From: Hyparrhenia diplandra
Lineage: Eukaryota > Streptophyta > Magnoliopsida > Poales > Poaceae
Length of the DNA stretch: 64,000 nt
Assembly: GCA_015847255.1 (NCBI GenBank)
Contig: JADLZK010002559.1
Location: 310,001-374,000, forward strand
Direction of reading: 5' to 3'
The notes beneath the pieces were generated by a model. The model saw only the letters and a list, made by a program, of their open reading frames with translations. It made no database searches and was not told the origin of the DNA. Below, in pieces: positions 1 through 11,730 of the stretch. Each line of letters opens with the position of its first letter. Position 1 is the first letter of the stretch. A program made the position numbers and the translations under genes.

Positions 1-1480
1 TAATGAACCTCTATTCTTGTTAAAAGCATCAAAGAGGGTAGCCTGCAGAGAAAAATAGGATTGCCTTTTCCTTTAGTTGCTTTGACATGTACTTTGCATC
101 TCGATTTAATTGATTTGACCATTTTCTCCGGTGCTTTGAGTCTGCCCTTATGACCAAGAATGTGTACCAAAGACAAAGGGGAAGCCTAGTGGCTGAATCC
201 CTGCGCCTAGATAAGGATTTCGTTAGCCCTGAACTTGGTCATCGTCATAGTTATCCGAGTCCTAGGAGTTAGGAGATTGGTTTGGAGTTTATTAGAGTCG
301 AGTCGGATTTGTAAGGACTATAAGAGTCCATCTTGATTAATGAGAAGATTGCTTTGGGATTGTGACATAAGTCACCCTTGGGCGCCCCGTCCCCTGTTTC
401 GAATCATCTTGTTGTCGCCGCGCAACCTAGCCCGCCCGACCACGGCTCTTGCTTCGCCGCAATAAGCCTCGATCTCACCTCCCCTACTCACCTCCATATT
501 TCCTACGATCTAAAGCCCGATTGTAACATAGGTCATGATATTTTTTTTTTCTAATTGTAAAACTGTAGACACACATTTTTTCTTGTTGCACTTCCTTTTC
601 TGTCAACTCTTGTTTCGATTCTTGAAGCTCTTGTTTAAGTTCACCTAACTGCAGCTTAAATACAAAAATTGTTATTTTAAGTTGAAGGTTTTATTGTGAT
701 GAGGCAAGCATATCGATTGTGTGAAAACCTTGTGATGTCCATTTTGCTCAACTCGTTTCCTCGAAATAGCAAGAGATCATATGACTTGAGTTCAAAGCGA
801 GATTTCAACTCGATGTACCTTTTATTTTGAAATCAATATTTGGTGTTTGAATGTGAGTTGTCATGCTCTTAAGTGCATATATTTTCAACTCACAATAAGA
901 TGTGCATTTTGGACTTGACTTCTTGTTTCCTATACATGTTGTCAAGAAACGAATAACAAAGTAGGTCACATTTTGATTCTTTTCTAATACACAATGTTAT
1001 TCTCTTAAGTGCATATATTTTCAACTCACATTTTGTTTCATAAGTAATGAATAGCAAGTATATCATATAGGCAAGTTTGAATATCAATATTTTAAGTTAT
1101 AAAAATGTTCTTACTTCACCATTAAATTCCATGTTATCATGAAACATGCATTCCATATCTTTTTCTATCTAGCCATGCACTCTCAATGTTCACCAACACC
1201 TTTTTCTGGGGTGCTAATGTATTTAATAAGATCATCATCTTGTTTGGTGCACATGTAATCTACAAAAAAATGTTATAGTTTCATATAAATAACCAAGCAA
1301 AACAAAGAGAGGCAATAAAGTAAGAGAAGCACTAATTACTTACCTCGGGCTTAACTTGACCTTTGTGTGATTTCTTTGGTTTATTATGCTATGCTATTCT
1401 AAGTAGTGTCTGAAACTCATTGTCTTAATGTCAAAAAAAAACTCATTGTCTTCTTTAAAATCACCAACACTAACTTGATC
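1..1480. other. AT-rich intergenic DNA, no gene seen
   Basis: No open frame with recognisable protein similarity was found on either strand. The stretch at about 200-540 reads like the transcribed part of a degenerate plant LTR, but no matching end or primer site confirms this. A segment of about 33 bp containing TTAAGTGCATATATTTTC occurs twice (about 866-897 and 1001-1033), so there has been a local duplication. Confidence 0.4.
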
Positions 1481-2050
1481 TTCTATATCCATGACAACTT
1501 GATCTGTAAGAGCATCTTACTCAATCATAAGTTTTCTTCTTGACACTAATTGTATAATTTGTAATGTTGATAACAATGCTTACCCTTTTGTTGCATTTTC
1601 TCATCAGCTTGGGCTGCGACTTGAACTGATTTGTGCCCGCCACAGCTCCCTTGGGCTCGACTTGAACGGATCGGTGCTCGCCGCAACTCCCTTGGGCTTG
1701 ACATGGGATGTGTATGATTGGGATGGCTACAACTCACATTCTTCTCCAACACTGCCAACAACCTTCACTTCTTGTTCTTCTATTTCTATCGCGACTTGAT
1801 CTGTAAGCATTTTATTTTACCGATACATGAGTTTTCTTTTTACACTAATAGTAGTTTGTAGCTTGTAATACCGATAACAGTACTTACCCTTTCGTTGTGT
1901 GACATTCGCTTTGGCTACACTTGTATTGAACTGGAAATGCAATGGCAGCCCACCACAACTCTGTCCAACTCATTTTCTTCACCTGTATTGCCAACATGAT
2001 TGTCACTTCCTGTTCTTCTATATCCATTATACCCGGCTTTGACTCTCCAA
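1480..2050 (-). repeat. Duplicated exon-like segments (remnant)
   Basis: Two copies of the same module lie one after the other, with a period of about 300 bp. Each contains a tract around TTGATCTGTAAG and ends at a segment that, on the minus strand, reads as an exon end followed by GTAAG (near 1580 and 1885). The minus-strand frames give short peptides with shared residues (EEQEV in both) but no known domain. The likeliest reading is a remnant of a transposon or captured gene with a duplicated exon. No function is proposed. Confidence 0.3.
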
Positions 2051-2606
2051 GATTTTTGGAATAACTTACATTTGGAATGTGGAGGGAGTGTGGTTTTCTC
2101 ATGCCGTTTGCATGGTGGAGTCGTCTCTGGTCATTGCTTCATCAACAAGCTAAATCAAACGCTTTGCTTAATGCCGCACACTCAGAGACCGTTGGTTGAT
2201 TTGCTGACTGAACGTGGTGGAAGCCTGCCCACGCTACATATATACCCTTCATTTGACTCCCTGACAGAGCATATATATATGGATGTTCTTACTTTCTGTT
2301 AGAAAGTTTCATTTGGGTTTTCCTATATGCAATTAATCGATTGTCACTTTTGTATTTTTGATCATGTGTCAATGTTTTAAAAGAAAGAAGATTTGAGAAA
2401 CTTTGTTGGCTCGGTCTCAAACTCTAGATGTTGAGTTATGAAATTCAATGTTTATGAAACACTAGAATGAAACTATGTGTTAAGTATTTCTTTCATCTAT
2501 TTTTATTATATTTTTTATCTTTTTTGCGAGCTATTATATTTTTTTTAATCTATGTCATTCCTTAGAAAACAACGAGAATTGTCTAGTCATCATTCTAGCT
2601 GTGTAC

Positions 2607-2878
2607 TCCATCCGTTCTTTTTTAAGGGTCGCTTAGATGTATCGAGGAGTCCAGTGGAGGAGTCTAACATACCAACTTAAACAAATATACACAACAGATT
2701 ACAAAAGCAATATTTATGGTACAACAATATTATTATATTAATTTTTAAATAATTTTTTATGGTACACTTATTTAGGAATATAAATGTTATATTAAATATT
2801 TTTTATAAATGAAATCAAAATTAAGAAAGTTTGATTAACACCAAAGTGTAGATGACATTTAAAACGGGATAGGAAGTC
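2607..2878. mobile_element. Degenerate Stowaway-like MITE
   Basis: The left end TACTCCATCCGTTC and the right end near 2860-2878 (AACGGGATAGGAAGT) are imperfect inverted repeats around an AT-rich core. The CTCCxTCCGT type of end is typical of Stowaway/Mariner MITEs in grasses. The TA target duplication is not clear, so the borders are approximate. Confidence 0.4.
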
Positions 2879-2879
2879 T

Positions 2880-4540
2880 AGATGATTATGGATGGTTTAT
2901 TTACCATAGAACGAGGTGCGTGATTATCGGAGCGTGGAGTGTACATATGCGCACACATTATGAACCCCTAATGCTAATGCGTCTGTATCGTGTTTCGGAA
3001 GAAAGGTTAAGATTGTTTTTCCTAAAAGTATTCATAACTAAAGTTAGTCAACTAGTTAGCTCTCCTTATAAGCAAAAGACGACTAGTTGGATGCAAGCTA
3101 TTTTTTTTTTACTATGTACAGCTCAGTCGGACGCCGCTCTACACCTATGTTAACTTCTCTCTACTATGTTATAATAAAATATATCAAACTTTAGACACGC
3201 GAATATATAAAAAATGCACCTAAAATTATATTCTTTCATTTCATGGATAGCGATAGAGGTAGCATTAACGTGCAACAAGATGCCGTTCAATTCGCGTCAA
3301 TTCATTTGACCGAGTTGTGTAGTTGCTTGTGATATGGAGAAAGGTATTCATCAAGCAGGTCATATATTGTTGGTAATAGCGCCGTGCATGATGCATGTAT
3401 ACAGGGTCTGGTACTTACCAACTTGCCATGCGTTATAAATTGAAGTCCAGATTGCATACATTTTTTTTTTGGCGAAGAGCATACAACAAAAATTAAGTAG
3501 ACATCACGATTCACGATCCTTTTCCCGTATCCAGTTGATGATACATGTCCTCGATGACTCTACGGTAGGCATGTTCGTTCTGTCTCAATTGCACGTCTAA
3601 TAAAGTGTTCCAACATCCTCTTGCTTTTAGTATATATGTGTGTCCTTCAAATAGGAAGCGTCAGTGACACATATACACTATCACCTTTCTATTCTTTTTT
3701 AGGGACTGAGCTGCAGTGTCAATGAAGTACCAGCCTTGATTTGTCCCAATAGGAAAAAGTTAATTGTGCTGGGTTAATCGGTGACTAATAACAAAAAATT
3801 GTGGCTATGCATTTGAAGACAAAGACACCCTTCCTAAGCTCATCCAGTGTCACCACTTCTTGCAGCAAATGCTCAAAAAATCTATGTTTGTTGCTCTCGG
3901 TTGTTTGGGGCCGGATATTAGAATGCTCAGCAATGAATACTCTCTTCTAAACACAACCCGTAAGGAGGTCGTCGTGATCGTCAGGATAACTAGCTATGTT
4001 CCATGTGTGTTGATCATGTCACTAGAAGGATTCATCCTATCAGTGCTGAAAGAAAACATTACATTTCTCTCTCTAAATTGCTAATACAATGGAAATATCA
4101 ACAACAATGACTCTCGAGATGAGAAAAAAATTAGTGAAAGAAATGTAAAGGTAAACATTATTGAAAATACTTATTTAGGGATGATAGCATAAATTGACCT
4201 ATTTCCCTCTATTTTTGCAATTTTTCGCCTCCAAGTAAACTCAGCAAGCATGAACAACTATACTCACCTGTCCAAATAATTTCCAGATACGGTTGTAAAT
4301 ACCGTCCTGCTTGCTAATCTGGTTTTTATAGAGCCATTTTTGTTAAGACGACCAACCCTAAAAATGCTATATCCAGGGGAGCGATTCTCTTATGGAAATC
4401 GCCCTTAAGGAAGAGACGTCTCTAGGTTTGATTTTCTTAAGGAAACTATCCTTGAAAATTAATTTTCACGGATGGTTGTGAGCTCTGGTGCTTCTCTCCC
4501 GATTTACAAGGTTTCTAAATACCATGTTTGGTTCAATAGT
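2880..4540. other. Intergenic DNA, no gene seen
   Basis: AT-rich sequence with only short frames and no recognisable protein or RNA gene. From about 4520 to 4690 there are two copies of a tract containing TTTTTTAGTCC and a 'TTGTTTAGTTC' type motif, which looks like part of another small MITE. Confidence 0.35.
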
Positions 4541-4890
4541 CCATAACCTTTTTTAGTCCCACAGACTTTTTAGAAAAGACTCTTCGTGAGGGTCTTTTAG
4601 AGATTTTTAGCTAAAAGTAGTAATAAAATCTCACCTTGTTTAGTTCTTGGGGACTTTTTTAGTCCAAACACAAAACAGTCCCTGAAACCTAACATCCTCT
4701 AAGTCTTATTCTTATGTTACCCATCTCTGTTAGAAATTGAGGCCATATGTACAAAAGATTTATGTAGTAGTGACTAGTGCATGGGTGAAAAGAAACAAGG
4801 ACGCAAAAGAGAGTACCGACAGACAACTGTCGTTTGTTCCTTCAAAGCACGAAGCTCGCTTGCCACAATGAGGCTTGTGCTTGCTCTCTA

Positions 4891-5147
4891 CTCCCTCCAT
4901 CTCAAAATAGATGTCACTATAGGATGCGTACCGGTCAAAATTTCTCAACTTTGACTAGGTTTGTAAAAAATACGTGCAACATTTAAATTTTTAAATAAAT
5001 TTGTTAAAAAGCTAGACTTAAAGATCTTTCCGATAATACGAATTACTTAGCATAAATATTTATATATTTTAATATATAATTGTCGCCATTTTGAAAACGT
5101 TGACTTCTCGGGAAGCGAGAATGTCATCTATTTTGAGATGAGGGGGG
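4891..5147. mobile_element. Stowaway MITE with TA target duplication
   Basis: The left end CTCCCTCCATCTCAAAATAG and the right end CTATTTTGAGATGAGGGGGG form a terminal inverted repeat of more than 20 bp. TA flanks the element on both sides (4889-4890 and 5148-5149), the target duplication of Stowaway/Tc1-Mariner MITEs. It is 257 bp long and has no coding capacity. It lies just upstream of the GT77 gene. Confidence 0.85.
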
Positions 5148-5157
5148 TAATAATTAA

Positions 5158-5249
5158 GGGTCTATTTGAACCCCTCTAGCTTAGTAATGACTTTAGACCA
5201 CTCGTTCAGACCTTTACCTCTAAACTTTAGAGGAAACCCAAATAGGCAC
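5158..5249. mobile_element. Short Tourist-like MITE
   Basis: A 92 bp hairpin-forming element starting GGGTCTATTTG and ending CAAATAGGCAC, so the ends are imperfect inverted repeats. TAA lies on both sides (5155-5157 and 5250-5252), as expected for PIF/Harbinger-type MITEs. It sits 10 bp from the preceding Stowaway MITE and ends 26 bp before the first ATG of the possible GT77 leader frame. Confidence 0.55.
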
Positions 5250-5275
5250 TAAGTAGCACTAACAAAGTCATCGTC

Positions 5276-5611
5276 ATGGGAAACTCATTCTTGAAGGCAC
5301 CAAGAGAATTTTTCGGTAGCTTGATCTGGAATCTTGGCGTGAGCAACGGCCATAAGATGGCCGATCGAGTGAGGCGCAATGCTAGCGCATATGCATTACA
5401 CGAGCTCGATAGGTGGTCTTCTCTTCGAGATGAAGATGAACACTCGGGTTCAGAAAAAAAAGAGACGAAGACGAACACGAACACCACGAGGTATTTCTTG
5501 ACTTTCTTGTTCGGCGTAGCCTGCCGCCGCGGCAAGCTTCGGCCTGCTCCTGCTCCATGTTCCGTGCCCCCGCGTCCTCTTGCCCGCACAGCAAGAACTC
5601 ATCTTGGGTAG
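5276..5611 (+). CDS. Possible 5' exon of the GT77 gene
   Basis: An open frame of 111 residues starting with MGNSFLK sits directly upstream of the main GT77 exon. It holds a short hydrophobic stretch (YFLTFLFGVAC, around residue 73) that could be a weak membrane anchor, as expected near the N-terminus of Golgi glycosyltransferases. A possible donor (CTTGG|GTAGGA) lies at about 5606, but its phase does not match the main exon, so either the donor is elsewhere or a base is missing. An alternative start is the ATG at 5357. This exon is inferred from position only. Confidence 0.35.
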   Translation: MGNSFLKAPREFFGSLIWNLGVSNGHKMADRVRRNASAYALHELDRWSSLRDEDEHSGSEKKETKTNTNTTRYFLTFLFGVACRRGKLRPAPAPCSVPPRPLARTARTHLG

Positions 5612-5765
5612 GAGTACTAACGCAACACACGCTGATCCCACCAAAAAAACTTGCCATGGTATGTGCACATTATATTTCTCCAAAGTTTATTTCGATCCAT
5701 CCTGTGTTACGTTGATCTCCATTTGATCCTTGTTAGTTTTACTTCTCGATCTCTTAACGAAACAG

Positions 5766-6605
5766 GCCCCTGCTCCAGCTCCATCAGGTGACGAGAAGCT
5801 CCTGGAGCTGCTGAGGCGAGCGTCCATGGAGGACATGGACAAGACGGTCATACTAAGCTTCGCGAGCCAAGCATGGACGGCGCCGGGGTCACTCCTGGAC
5901 CTCTTCCTGGAGAGCTTCCGCGTGGGCGTGGAGACGGAGCCCCTGCTGAAGCACCTGGTCATCATCGCCGACGGCCCCAAGGCGTACGAGCAGTGCCAGC
6001 TCGTGCACCCGCTCTGCTACCACTTGGAGCTGGAGGCCGGCGGCGTCGACTACGCGAAGCAGCAGGAGTACATGGAGAAGGGCTACCTGGAGATCGTGTG
6101 GCGCAAGTTCCGGTCCCAGGAGAGGGTGGTCCGGCTCGGCTACAGCTTCCTCTTCACCGACATGGACATCATCTGGCTGCGGAACCCGATGCTGCGCATC
6201 CCCATCGGCGTCGACCTGGTCGTGTCCTGCGACAAGTACTACGCCGAGAGCCGGCCCTACGACCTCAGAGGGCTGGCCAACACCGGGCTCATGTTCGTCA
6301 GGGCCAGCACCAGGATGGAGGCGTTCTACGAGGGCTGGTACGAGGCGCGGCACTCCTACCCGAACACGCACGAGCAGTGGGTGTTCCAGAAGGAGCAGGG
6401 CACGCTGCCGGCGAAGCACGGCATACGGGTGCAGTTCGTCGACACGGCCTACATCGGCAGCTTCTGCCAGTTCAAGAAGGACTTTAACAAGCTGTGCACG
6501 GTGCATGCCATCTGCCTCAAGGGGCTCAAGGACAAGATGGAGAAGCTCACGGAAGTCTTCAACGAGTGGAAGGAGTTCAGGAAGAAGAACTCACGGAACA
6601 ATTAA
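5766..6605 (+). CDS. GT77-like nucleotide-diphospho-sugar transferase (At4g15970-like), main exon
   Basis: This exon gives 279 uninterrupted residues and a stop at 6603-6605. It matches the plant 'nucleotide-diphospho-sugar transferase' family (PF03407, GT77), Golgi enzymes of the type that add sugars to cell-wall glycans or glycoproteins. The DxD metal and sugar-nucleotide site is seen as FTDMDIIW at exon residues about 130-137. The downstream segment DLRGLANTGLMFVRA, the QWVFQKE segment and the C-terminal HAICLKGLKDK block, with its shared Cys, are family features. The exon starts after an acceptor (AACGAAACAG) at 5765; the upstream ATG at 5730 lies in the intron side of that acceptor. The frame is intact, unlike the other multi-exon genes here. 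The exact substrate is unknown. The N-terminal exon is uncertain. Confidence 0.85.
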   Translation, partial: APAPAPSGDEKLLELLRRASMEDMDKTVILSFASQAWTAPGSLLDLFLESFRVGVETEPLLKHLVIIADGPKAYEQCQLVHPLCYHLELEAGGVDYAKQQEYMEKGYLEIVWRKFRSQERVVRLGYSFLFTDMDIIWLRNPMLRIPIGVDLVVSCDKYYAESRPYDLRGLANTGLMFVRASTRMEAFYEGWYEARHSYPNTHEQWVFQKEQGTLPAKHGIRVQFVDTAYIGSFCQFKKDFNKLCTVHAICLKGLKDKMEKLTEVFNEWKEFRKKNSRNN

Positions 6606-7160
6606 CATTTTCAGTGGTGGGTGATTTGTGCCCGGCCGGTGTTTCTCCAAATTGCCTCTCGCTGCATCACTGCTTGGGAGGGTATAAAACTTCCCACTTC
6701 CATTTAACGAAGGACGTGCAAAATTGCATGCTTTCGATTCTTTCTTTTTTTTAGCATTTTTAGTGGTGGATTCTGCGAAAAAAATATACTAGTTTAAATT
6801 CATTCTACGTTAATTGATTAAATCATAGATGAATAATCCAAAATACAACACGAGAGTATAAGATGCAGTTTTTCAATACCACACTATGTAACACCAATTA
6901 TTATTTTATTCTTCAAGAGGACACTGTAAAGTATGTATCGACGGAGTATTCTAGAATCTATCGACTCTTCTACGTCTTCTATCTACGCTTAAAAATAGCA
7001 ACGGTGGGATTGCTTGGACCGTCTACATCGATCTCCGTGTAGCACGTACAGTAGATGTTTCAGTCGATTTGAACTTTGGTGTTTTTCCATCTGTCGATTT
7101 GAAGTTTACTCTGTCTTTCGAGTCCGTTTATTGACAGCTGCGTTTACAACTTTACATTGA
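6606..7160. other. 3' flank of GT77 gene, no gene seen
   Basis: This is the 3' UTR and downstream intergenic DNA. It is AT-rich, with no frame or RNA gene recognised. Confidence 0.4.
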
Positions 7161-7164
7161 TGCA

Positions 7165-7285
7165 TACTCCTTCTGTATAGGAAAAAAATGTTTTAGACAA
7201 GGTTTGAGTTAAACATTGGGGATATAAATTATGAATAACTTTTAAGTCGTTGAGTTTAGAAATATAAAATTCATCATATTAATAG
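7165..7285. mobile_element. Truncated Stowaway-like MITE end
   Basis: A Stowaway-type left end (TACTCCTTCTGTATAGG) is followed by a tract with AATAACTTTTAAGTCGTTGA. A near-identical tract occurs in the MITE at about 31.5 kb, so both belong to related families. No right end is seen; the element is cut off at about 7285, where GC-rich sequence begins. Confidence 0.4.
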
Positions 7286-7910
7286 TGTGCCATGGTTTGG
7301 CGTTGTAGTCGCGACGTCGATCACGGCGTTGCTCGCGGTGAGGTTGAGGATGATGTCGTGGACGCGTGCCAGCTTCCCCTTAAGGGCAGGCTGTTCCATG
7401 CGTAGATCGGCGATCTCCTGGTCAGAGTCCGCCATGCTGATGGTGGGGATGTCAGTCGTTGGTTTCGTGGCGCGATGTTGGTGGCGGAGACATCCTTGGG
7501 GTGGTGGACGTTGCCGATATCCGCGGCATCGGCCAATGACATAGGTGTTGTGGTAAATGGCGTCAATGGCGTTGTCTCCATGGTTGCGCGCTGGCTTGTA
7601 GGCAAGCAGGTGCTTATCTAGATCGGCGACTTCTTTGTTGAGAGCGGCTTGGGTGTTGGAGATCTGCAGCATGTCATCGCAATGTTGGGGGAAGAAAATT
7701 CAGTGAATTTCTTTCCAAACTATTGAACTTATCATGGATGTCCTTCCGATGTCGTTGTTCTTGGTGGTGACGGCCATGGATGTTCGAGGATCGAGTGGTT
7801 TCGGATACTAGGTGCAAGAGGCGTTCGAGGGGCCGGGGCTCGCCACCGGGACATGGTGTAGCGGCGCGCGCACGCCGCATCGACGGGGGGCGCTAGGGCA
7901 AGCACAGGTA
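7274..7910 (-). other. GC-rich block with unrecognised minus-strand frames
   Basis: Composition changes sharply to GC-rich. Minus-strand frames (for example 7274-7672, 132 residues) include a segment rich in charged and leucine residues (EIADLRMEQPALKGKLARVH) that could be a short coiled coil. There is no known domain. The block from about 7900 to 8080 looks like a GC-rich 5' leader. It may be a captured gene fragment or part of a retroelement. I do not assign a function. Confidence 0.25.
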
Positions 7911-8088
7911 GGGTAGGGTGGCGTGCGCACGGGGAGAGGAGAGTCTTGGCGGCGGCTTGAGAGCCGGAGGGCTAGGGTTTAGTGCCTTGCGGCTACTATT
8001 TCTTACTTGTGTGCAACGATTACATGGTCCTAGTATTTATAGTTTTGGCTGACTTGACCGCTAAGCAAACTCTAGGAGATCCTCATAA

Positions 8089-8835
8089 AGGCCCCTTTGG
8101 TTCACGGGGGAGGTGCAGGAAAATCGTAGGATAGGAATTTCATAGGAACTTTTCCTTTCCTACCATTTGGATGCTACAAAAGTGAAGGAATTTTTTCATA
8201 GGAATATCAATCCTATGCTCCATTCCGGAGGAATCTTTCCATGAGCTCCAACCTCATGGAAAGTTTCCTAGCGGGAAGTAGTGGACAAGTGCTCTCGCAA
8301 ACCATCAAGAATAGAGGGAGAGGGGGGTCAGCGGCTATCCGCCGCCTTAGGCATGGGCAAAACGAGGTGGAGTGGGAGTGCCGAGGGGTGGCCGTGGAGG
8401 ACTAGAGGAGAGACGACGGGGGAGGAAGAGGAAGCCTATATGTGGCTGCCGGTGCCGGACCTTCTCCCAGCCGGTGCACATGGAAGGGAGCTCCTACGCG
8501 ACATGGATGCACGGCGCTTGGATCCGCCCGGGGAGGGGGTAGGTGGGGGCGCCACCATACGCCCGGGGAGGGTAGGTGTGCCACCGCCAAAGATAGAGAG
8601 GGAGCGAGAGAGCCGGGCGGAGAGAGAGAAAGAGAGACGCGGGGCTGGCTGGTGTGTGGTGGGGGAGCGATGGAGGTTTTTTTTTTGTAACTAATTGCGG
8701 CGATGGAACTCATTTGGCTAACCAATGGTAGTTTTTCTATAGGATCAAATCCAAAGGAATCGCAGGAGCATGCCACCTCAATCCTCTGCTTTCCCTATTC
8801 CTATCCGATCTCTTCCCAACCATCCAAAGGGGCCC
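8089..8835. mobile_element. PIF/Harbinger-like (Tourist) element with GC-rich core
   Basis: The ends AGGCCCCTTTGG and CCAAAGGGGCCC are inverted repeats, and TAA lies on both sides (8086-8088 and 8836-8838), as in Tourist/PIF elements. The subterminal parts also pair: AGGATAGGAATTTC near the left end and CCTATTCCTATCC near the right. The 750 bp size is large for a MITE. The core at about 8290-8680 is GC-rich and purine-rich and may be acquired host sequence. No transposase is encoded. Confidence 0.65.
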
Positions 8836-9377
8836 TAAGATTGGATTCTCCTTTCCCATCTTTAGACTCTTTTCTAATCGACTCGCACTTGATATGGAAG
8901 CCGACGACACGATTGGCGGCGGCGGTCATGGAGCTACAAAGATCGTGGGTACTATGCACCCGCTACAATAATTGTCCACCTTCCGAGGTTTTCTTCTCGC
9001 ATCCTTCCAAAATTTCGACATCAGCAGTATATTCCATCTTTTTTATGTAAAAAAGTCATATATGCTAAATCAAGTATCAAAATTAAATTTTAATTGCACC
9101 ACCTAGTTTCTTGCAATAAACTCTTCAAAACGAGATCCCACATGGATATATTTCGATAACTTTTTAATAAACATTTATCTCACAATAAACTGTTTCATGA
9201 TATGTTGTTAAAGATACTCGATGAACATCACATAAACACTATATGAACATAAAAAAAAGCCTACAACATCATATGTTTACTACTTTAACTACACATATAT
9301 ATACCATGAAAGTAGAACATCACATTAGCACTAAACGGACATCGCAAAAAGAAGCATGTAACATCCTATGTATATTA
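8836..9377. other. Intergenic DNA, no gene seen
   Basis: AT-rich flank between the Tourist-like element and the first Helitron-like end. No coding or RNA gene signal is seen. Confidence 0.4.
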
Positions 9378-9788
9378 CTAGCAAAACATGCCCGTGCGTT
9401 GCACGGGAGCTCCGTGTGATCTGCGCGCGACAACCTCATCTTGTCTAAGTGAAGTCGTTGAGACTGAGGAAGGTGTCGAGGAGGCGATCTTGCCGCCATG
9501 GTATGAAATCTCACCGAAAGGATCCACTAAAAATGATCTATTTCCCTAAGTCAAGCCCTTAAGTCAAAATGCATTATTTCATGGCATGTCTCGGCCCTAA
9601 TTTCAAGGGTGGCCACTTGAGTGCATGTTCATAGATTTATGTACAAGCACATAGCAATACTCAAGGTATCCGTAAAGGGATCTCCCAACTTGCACACCAT
9701 GAAAAATTGAATGGGACACGGTGATCGATCTTTGGAGACATAGATAGTGTGGCTTAACGACCTTGTCGCCGCAAGCATCTTTGTTCGT

Positions 9789-11518
9789 TGACACTTGTTA
9801 TCATATAAAATTTTTAATTAATTAAACATGAGAAAGGGGTATAAATAATAATAACAACCTAGAATAAGGTGTCACTAACATAATTCCATCAGTTTTGGTA
9901 AAGTTGTGATTTGCGGGGACTTAGTAAAAATCAGCAGAGATGACGTGGCATACGGCCGGCGTAACATAACGCAATCCAACTCCGAAACAAGTCTAGAAGG
10001 CTTCGGATTAATCCCGACGTGAACTAACTCGGAACCAAGAAATACATCATCTAGAAGACTCCAGAACACGCGACGCACGACGGGACCCGAGGGGAGCACC
10101 CCCGGGCCGATCGGCCCAATAGTTAGGCCGATCGGCCCCCCGTGGCGCCGACTCGCCGCTCGCCGGGAAGCTTCCTCCACCGCCTCTAAGACTCGATCTA
10201 AACCGGTTGATTTGAGTCGGTTTGATCCGAGGGCGGCGGTAGAAGTGCGGGATTGATTCAAGGTTAATACCACATCGCCTAATGAAGATGGAGAGACAGG
10301 ACGAAGACCGATATATTAGGACCCCTAGACCCCCTTCTTAGATCATCAAGTTCTATAACAAAGATATTTCTAATTAAAATACCAAGTCATATTCAACGCT
10401 AGAGAAACATCGCTTTCGGAAGAATAGCAATCAAGATTAGAACTAGTAGGAAGGGAGAAATCCGCTCCGGATCGTCGGAGGCCAGCTCAAGATCGGGGCC
10501 TCGTTCTTGTAAGTTCTTCATTGTAAGTAGTTTTCAAGTTCCGACACATGCTTAATATGAATATCTTGATCATGTTTATATTCGAGATTATTTGTTCTAG
10601 TATTTACTTTAATTACACATTTAGCATAGTTGAATTCTTTGTTATGTTCATGCATGGATTCGTATAGCGCTCATCATCTAGATCGGAAGGTGAGTGGTAG
10701 AGATGATGTAATCATGGTGATTAGATCTTATTTACTGCGTTTGCACCCTATGTGCCGGGTCGTGTGGTAGATCGTGGTGGTGACAAAGCATCATTGAGTC
10801 CTTTGCAATCCACCCCGTATGTAGGCCTAGCGGATGTTAGATTTCGGGTTGTTCTAAGTTTCGCCTTAGTCTTCACGATTTACGCCCTCATGTCCGGATT
10901 TAATTAGTCTTTCTTCGATGATTGTTATTTGTATTGCATAATTAGGTAGATCCTAACATTTAGTTTAGAGTTACATATTGGAGTTTCTAATGCTAGCTAG
11001 CCTATGAATTGCTATCGCCCATTGTTAGACACTTTCTCGCCAACCAACGTGATTTTTGGTCAAATCGTTTTATCTAGAACTTTATCATTATCTTTACTAT
11101 GAACTTTGATCCTTGCTTAAGTAATTGATGAGATTAATGCCGATGTCTTGCACATGAGAGATGGTTAGATTAAGATCTATGCTTAGTTAATTCAAGATAA
11201 TGAGACTTCTTTCCCTGTGGTAGAATATAAATTCAAGACCTGGTTATTACTCCCGGTTAAAATGCTACAATGGTATATATTCATATATCGTAGGCGCTGC
11301 GGATACCCGATTATAATTGTTTATTTACTTATTAAGAAGTTATCAAGGCATAGTACGAATATTATATTCCTTGCATATTAGTAGTTTAACTATAGGGATG
11401 ACAACCTTTTCGGATATGCTATGAACTGCAATGAATATTTCTTTTAAGTTTTATCCGAAGCAACATCGATATTCTTTCTAGATGCCATTACTAGTTAGTG
11501 ACATTAGAAATACCAACA
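9789..11518 (+). repeat. 5' LTR
   Basis: It begins TGACACTTGTTATC and ends ACCAACA, giving the canonical TG...CA. It matches 15883-17619 along its whole length. The differences are mostly short indels and substitutions concentrated at CG-rich spots. Confidence 0.9.
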
Positions 11519-11526
11519 AGCATTTT

Positions 11527-11541
11527 TGGCGCCGTTGCGGG
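11527..11541 (+). promoter_or_regulatory. Primer-binding site of the LTR element
   Basis: TGGCGCCGTTGCGGG lies 8 bp after the 5' LTR. It resembles the tRNA-Asp-type primer site (TGGCGCCGTTGCC) of plant Athila-like elements. Confidence 0.75.
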
Positions 11542-11730
11542 AAAGAAAGTCTATAGCCCAATAAAATAAAAACACATAGGATTAACATGCATGCATCTCT
11601 CATACGCATCGATTAATTTTATCAATTGCTTAAACAAGTATACCCTTGTTATTATTCTTCCTATCTTTTTGCGGGGGGTAATGTATGAAAAGGAATCTTC
11701 ACGAAAACTTCCAATCGATCCGAAAAACTT

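Noticed and set aside
5889..6506. Long minus-strand frame (205 residues) opposite the GT77 exon, and a plus-strand frame at 5873-6487
   Set aside because: Both are shadows of the GC-rich real frame: low-complexity Val/Leu/Gln or Arg/Gly/Pro composition and no domain.
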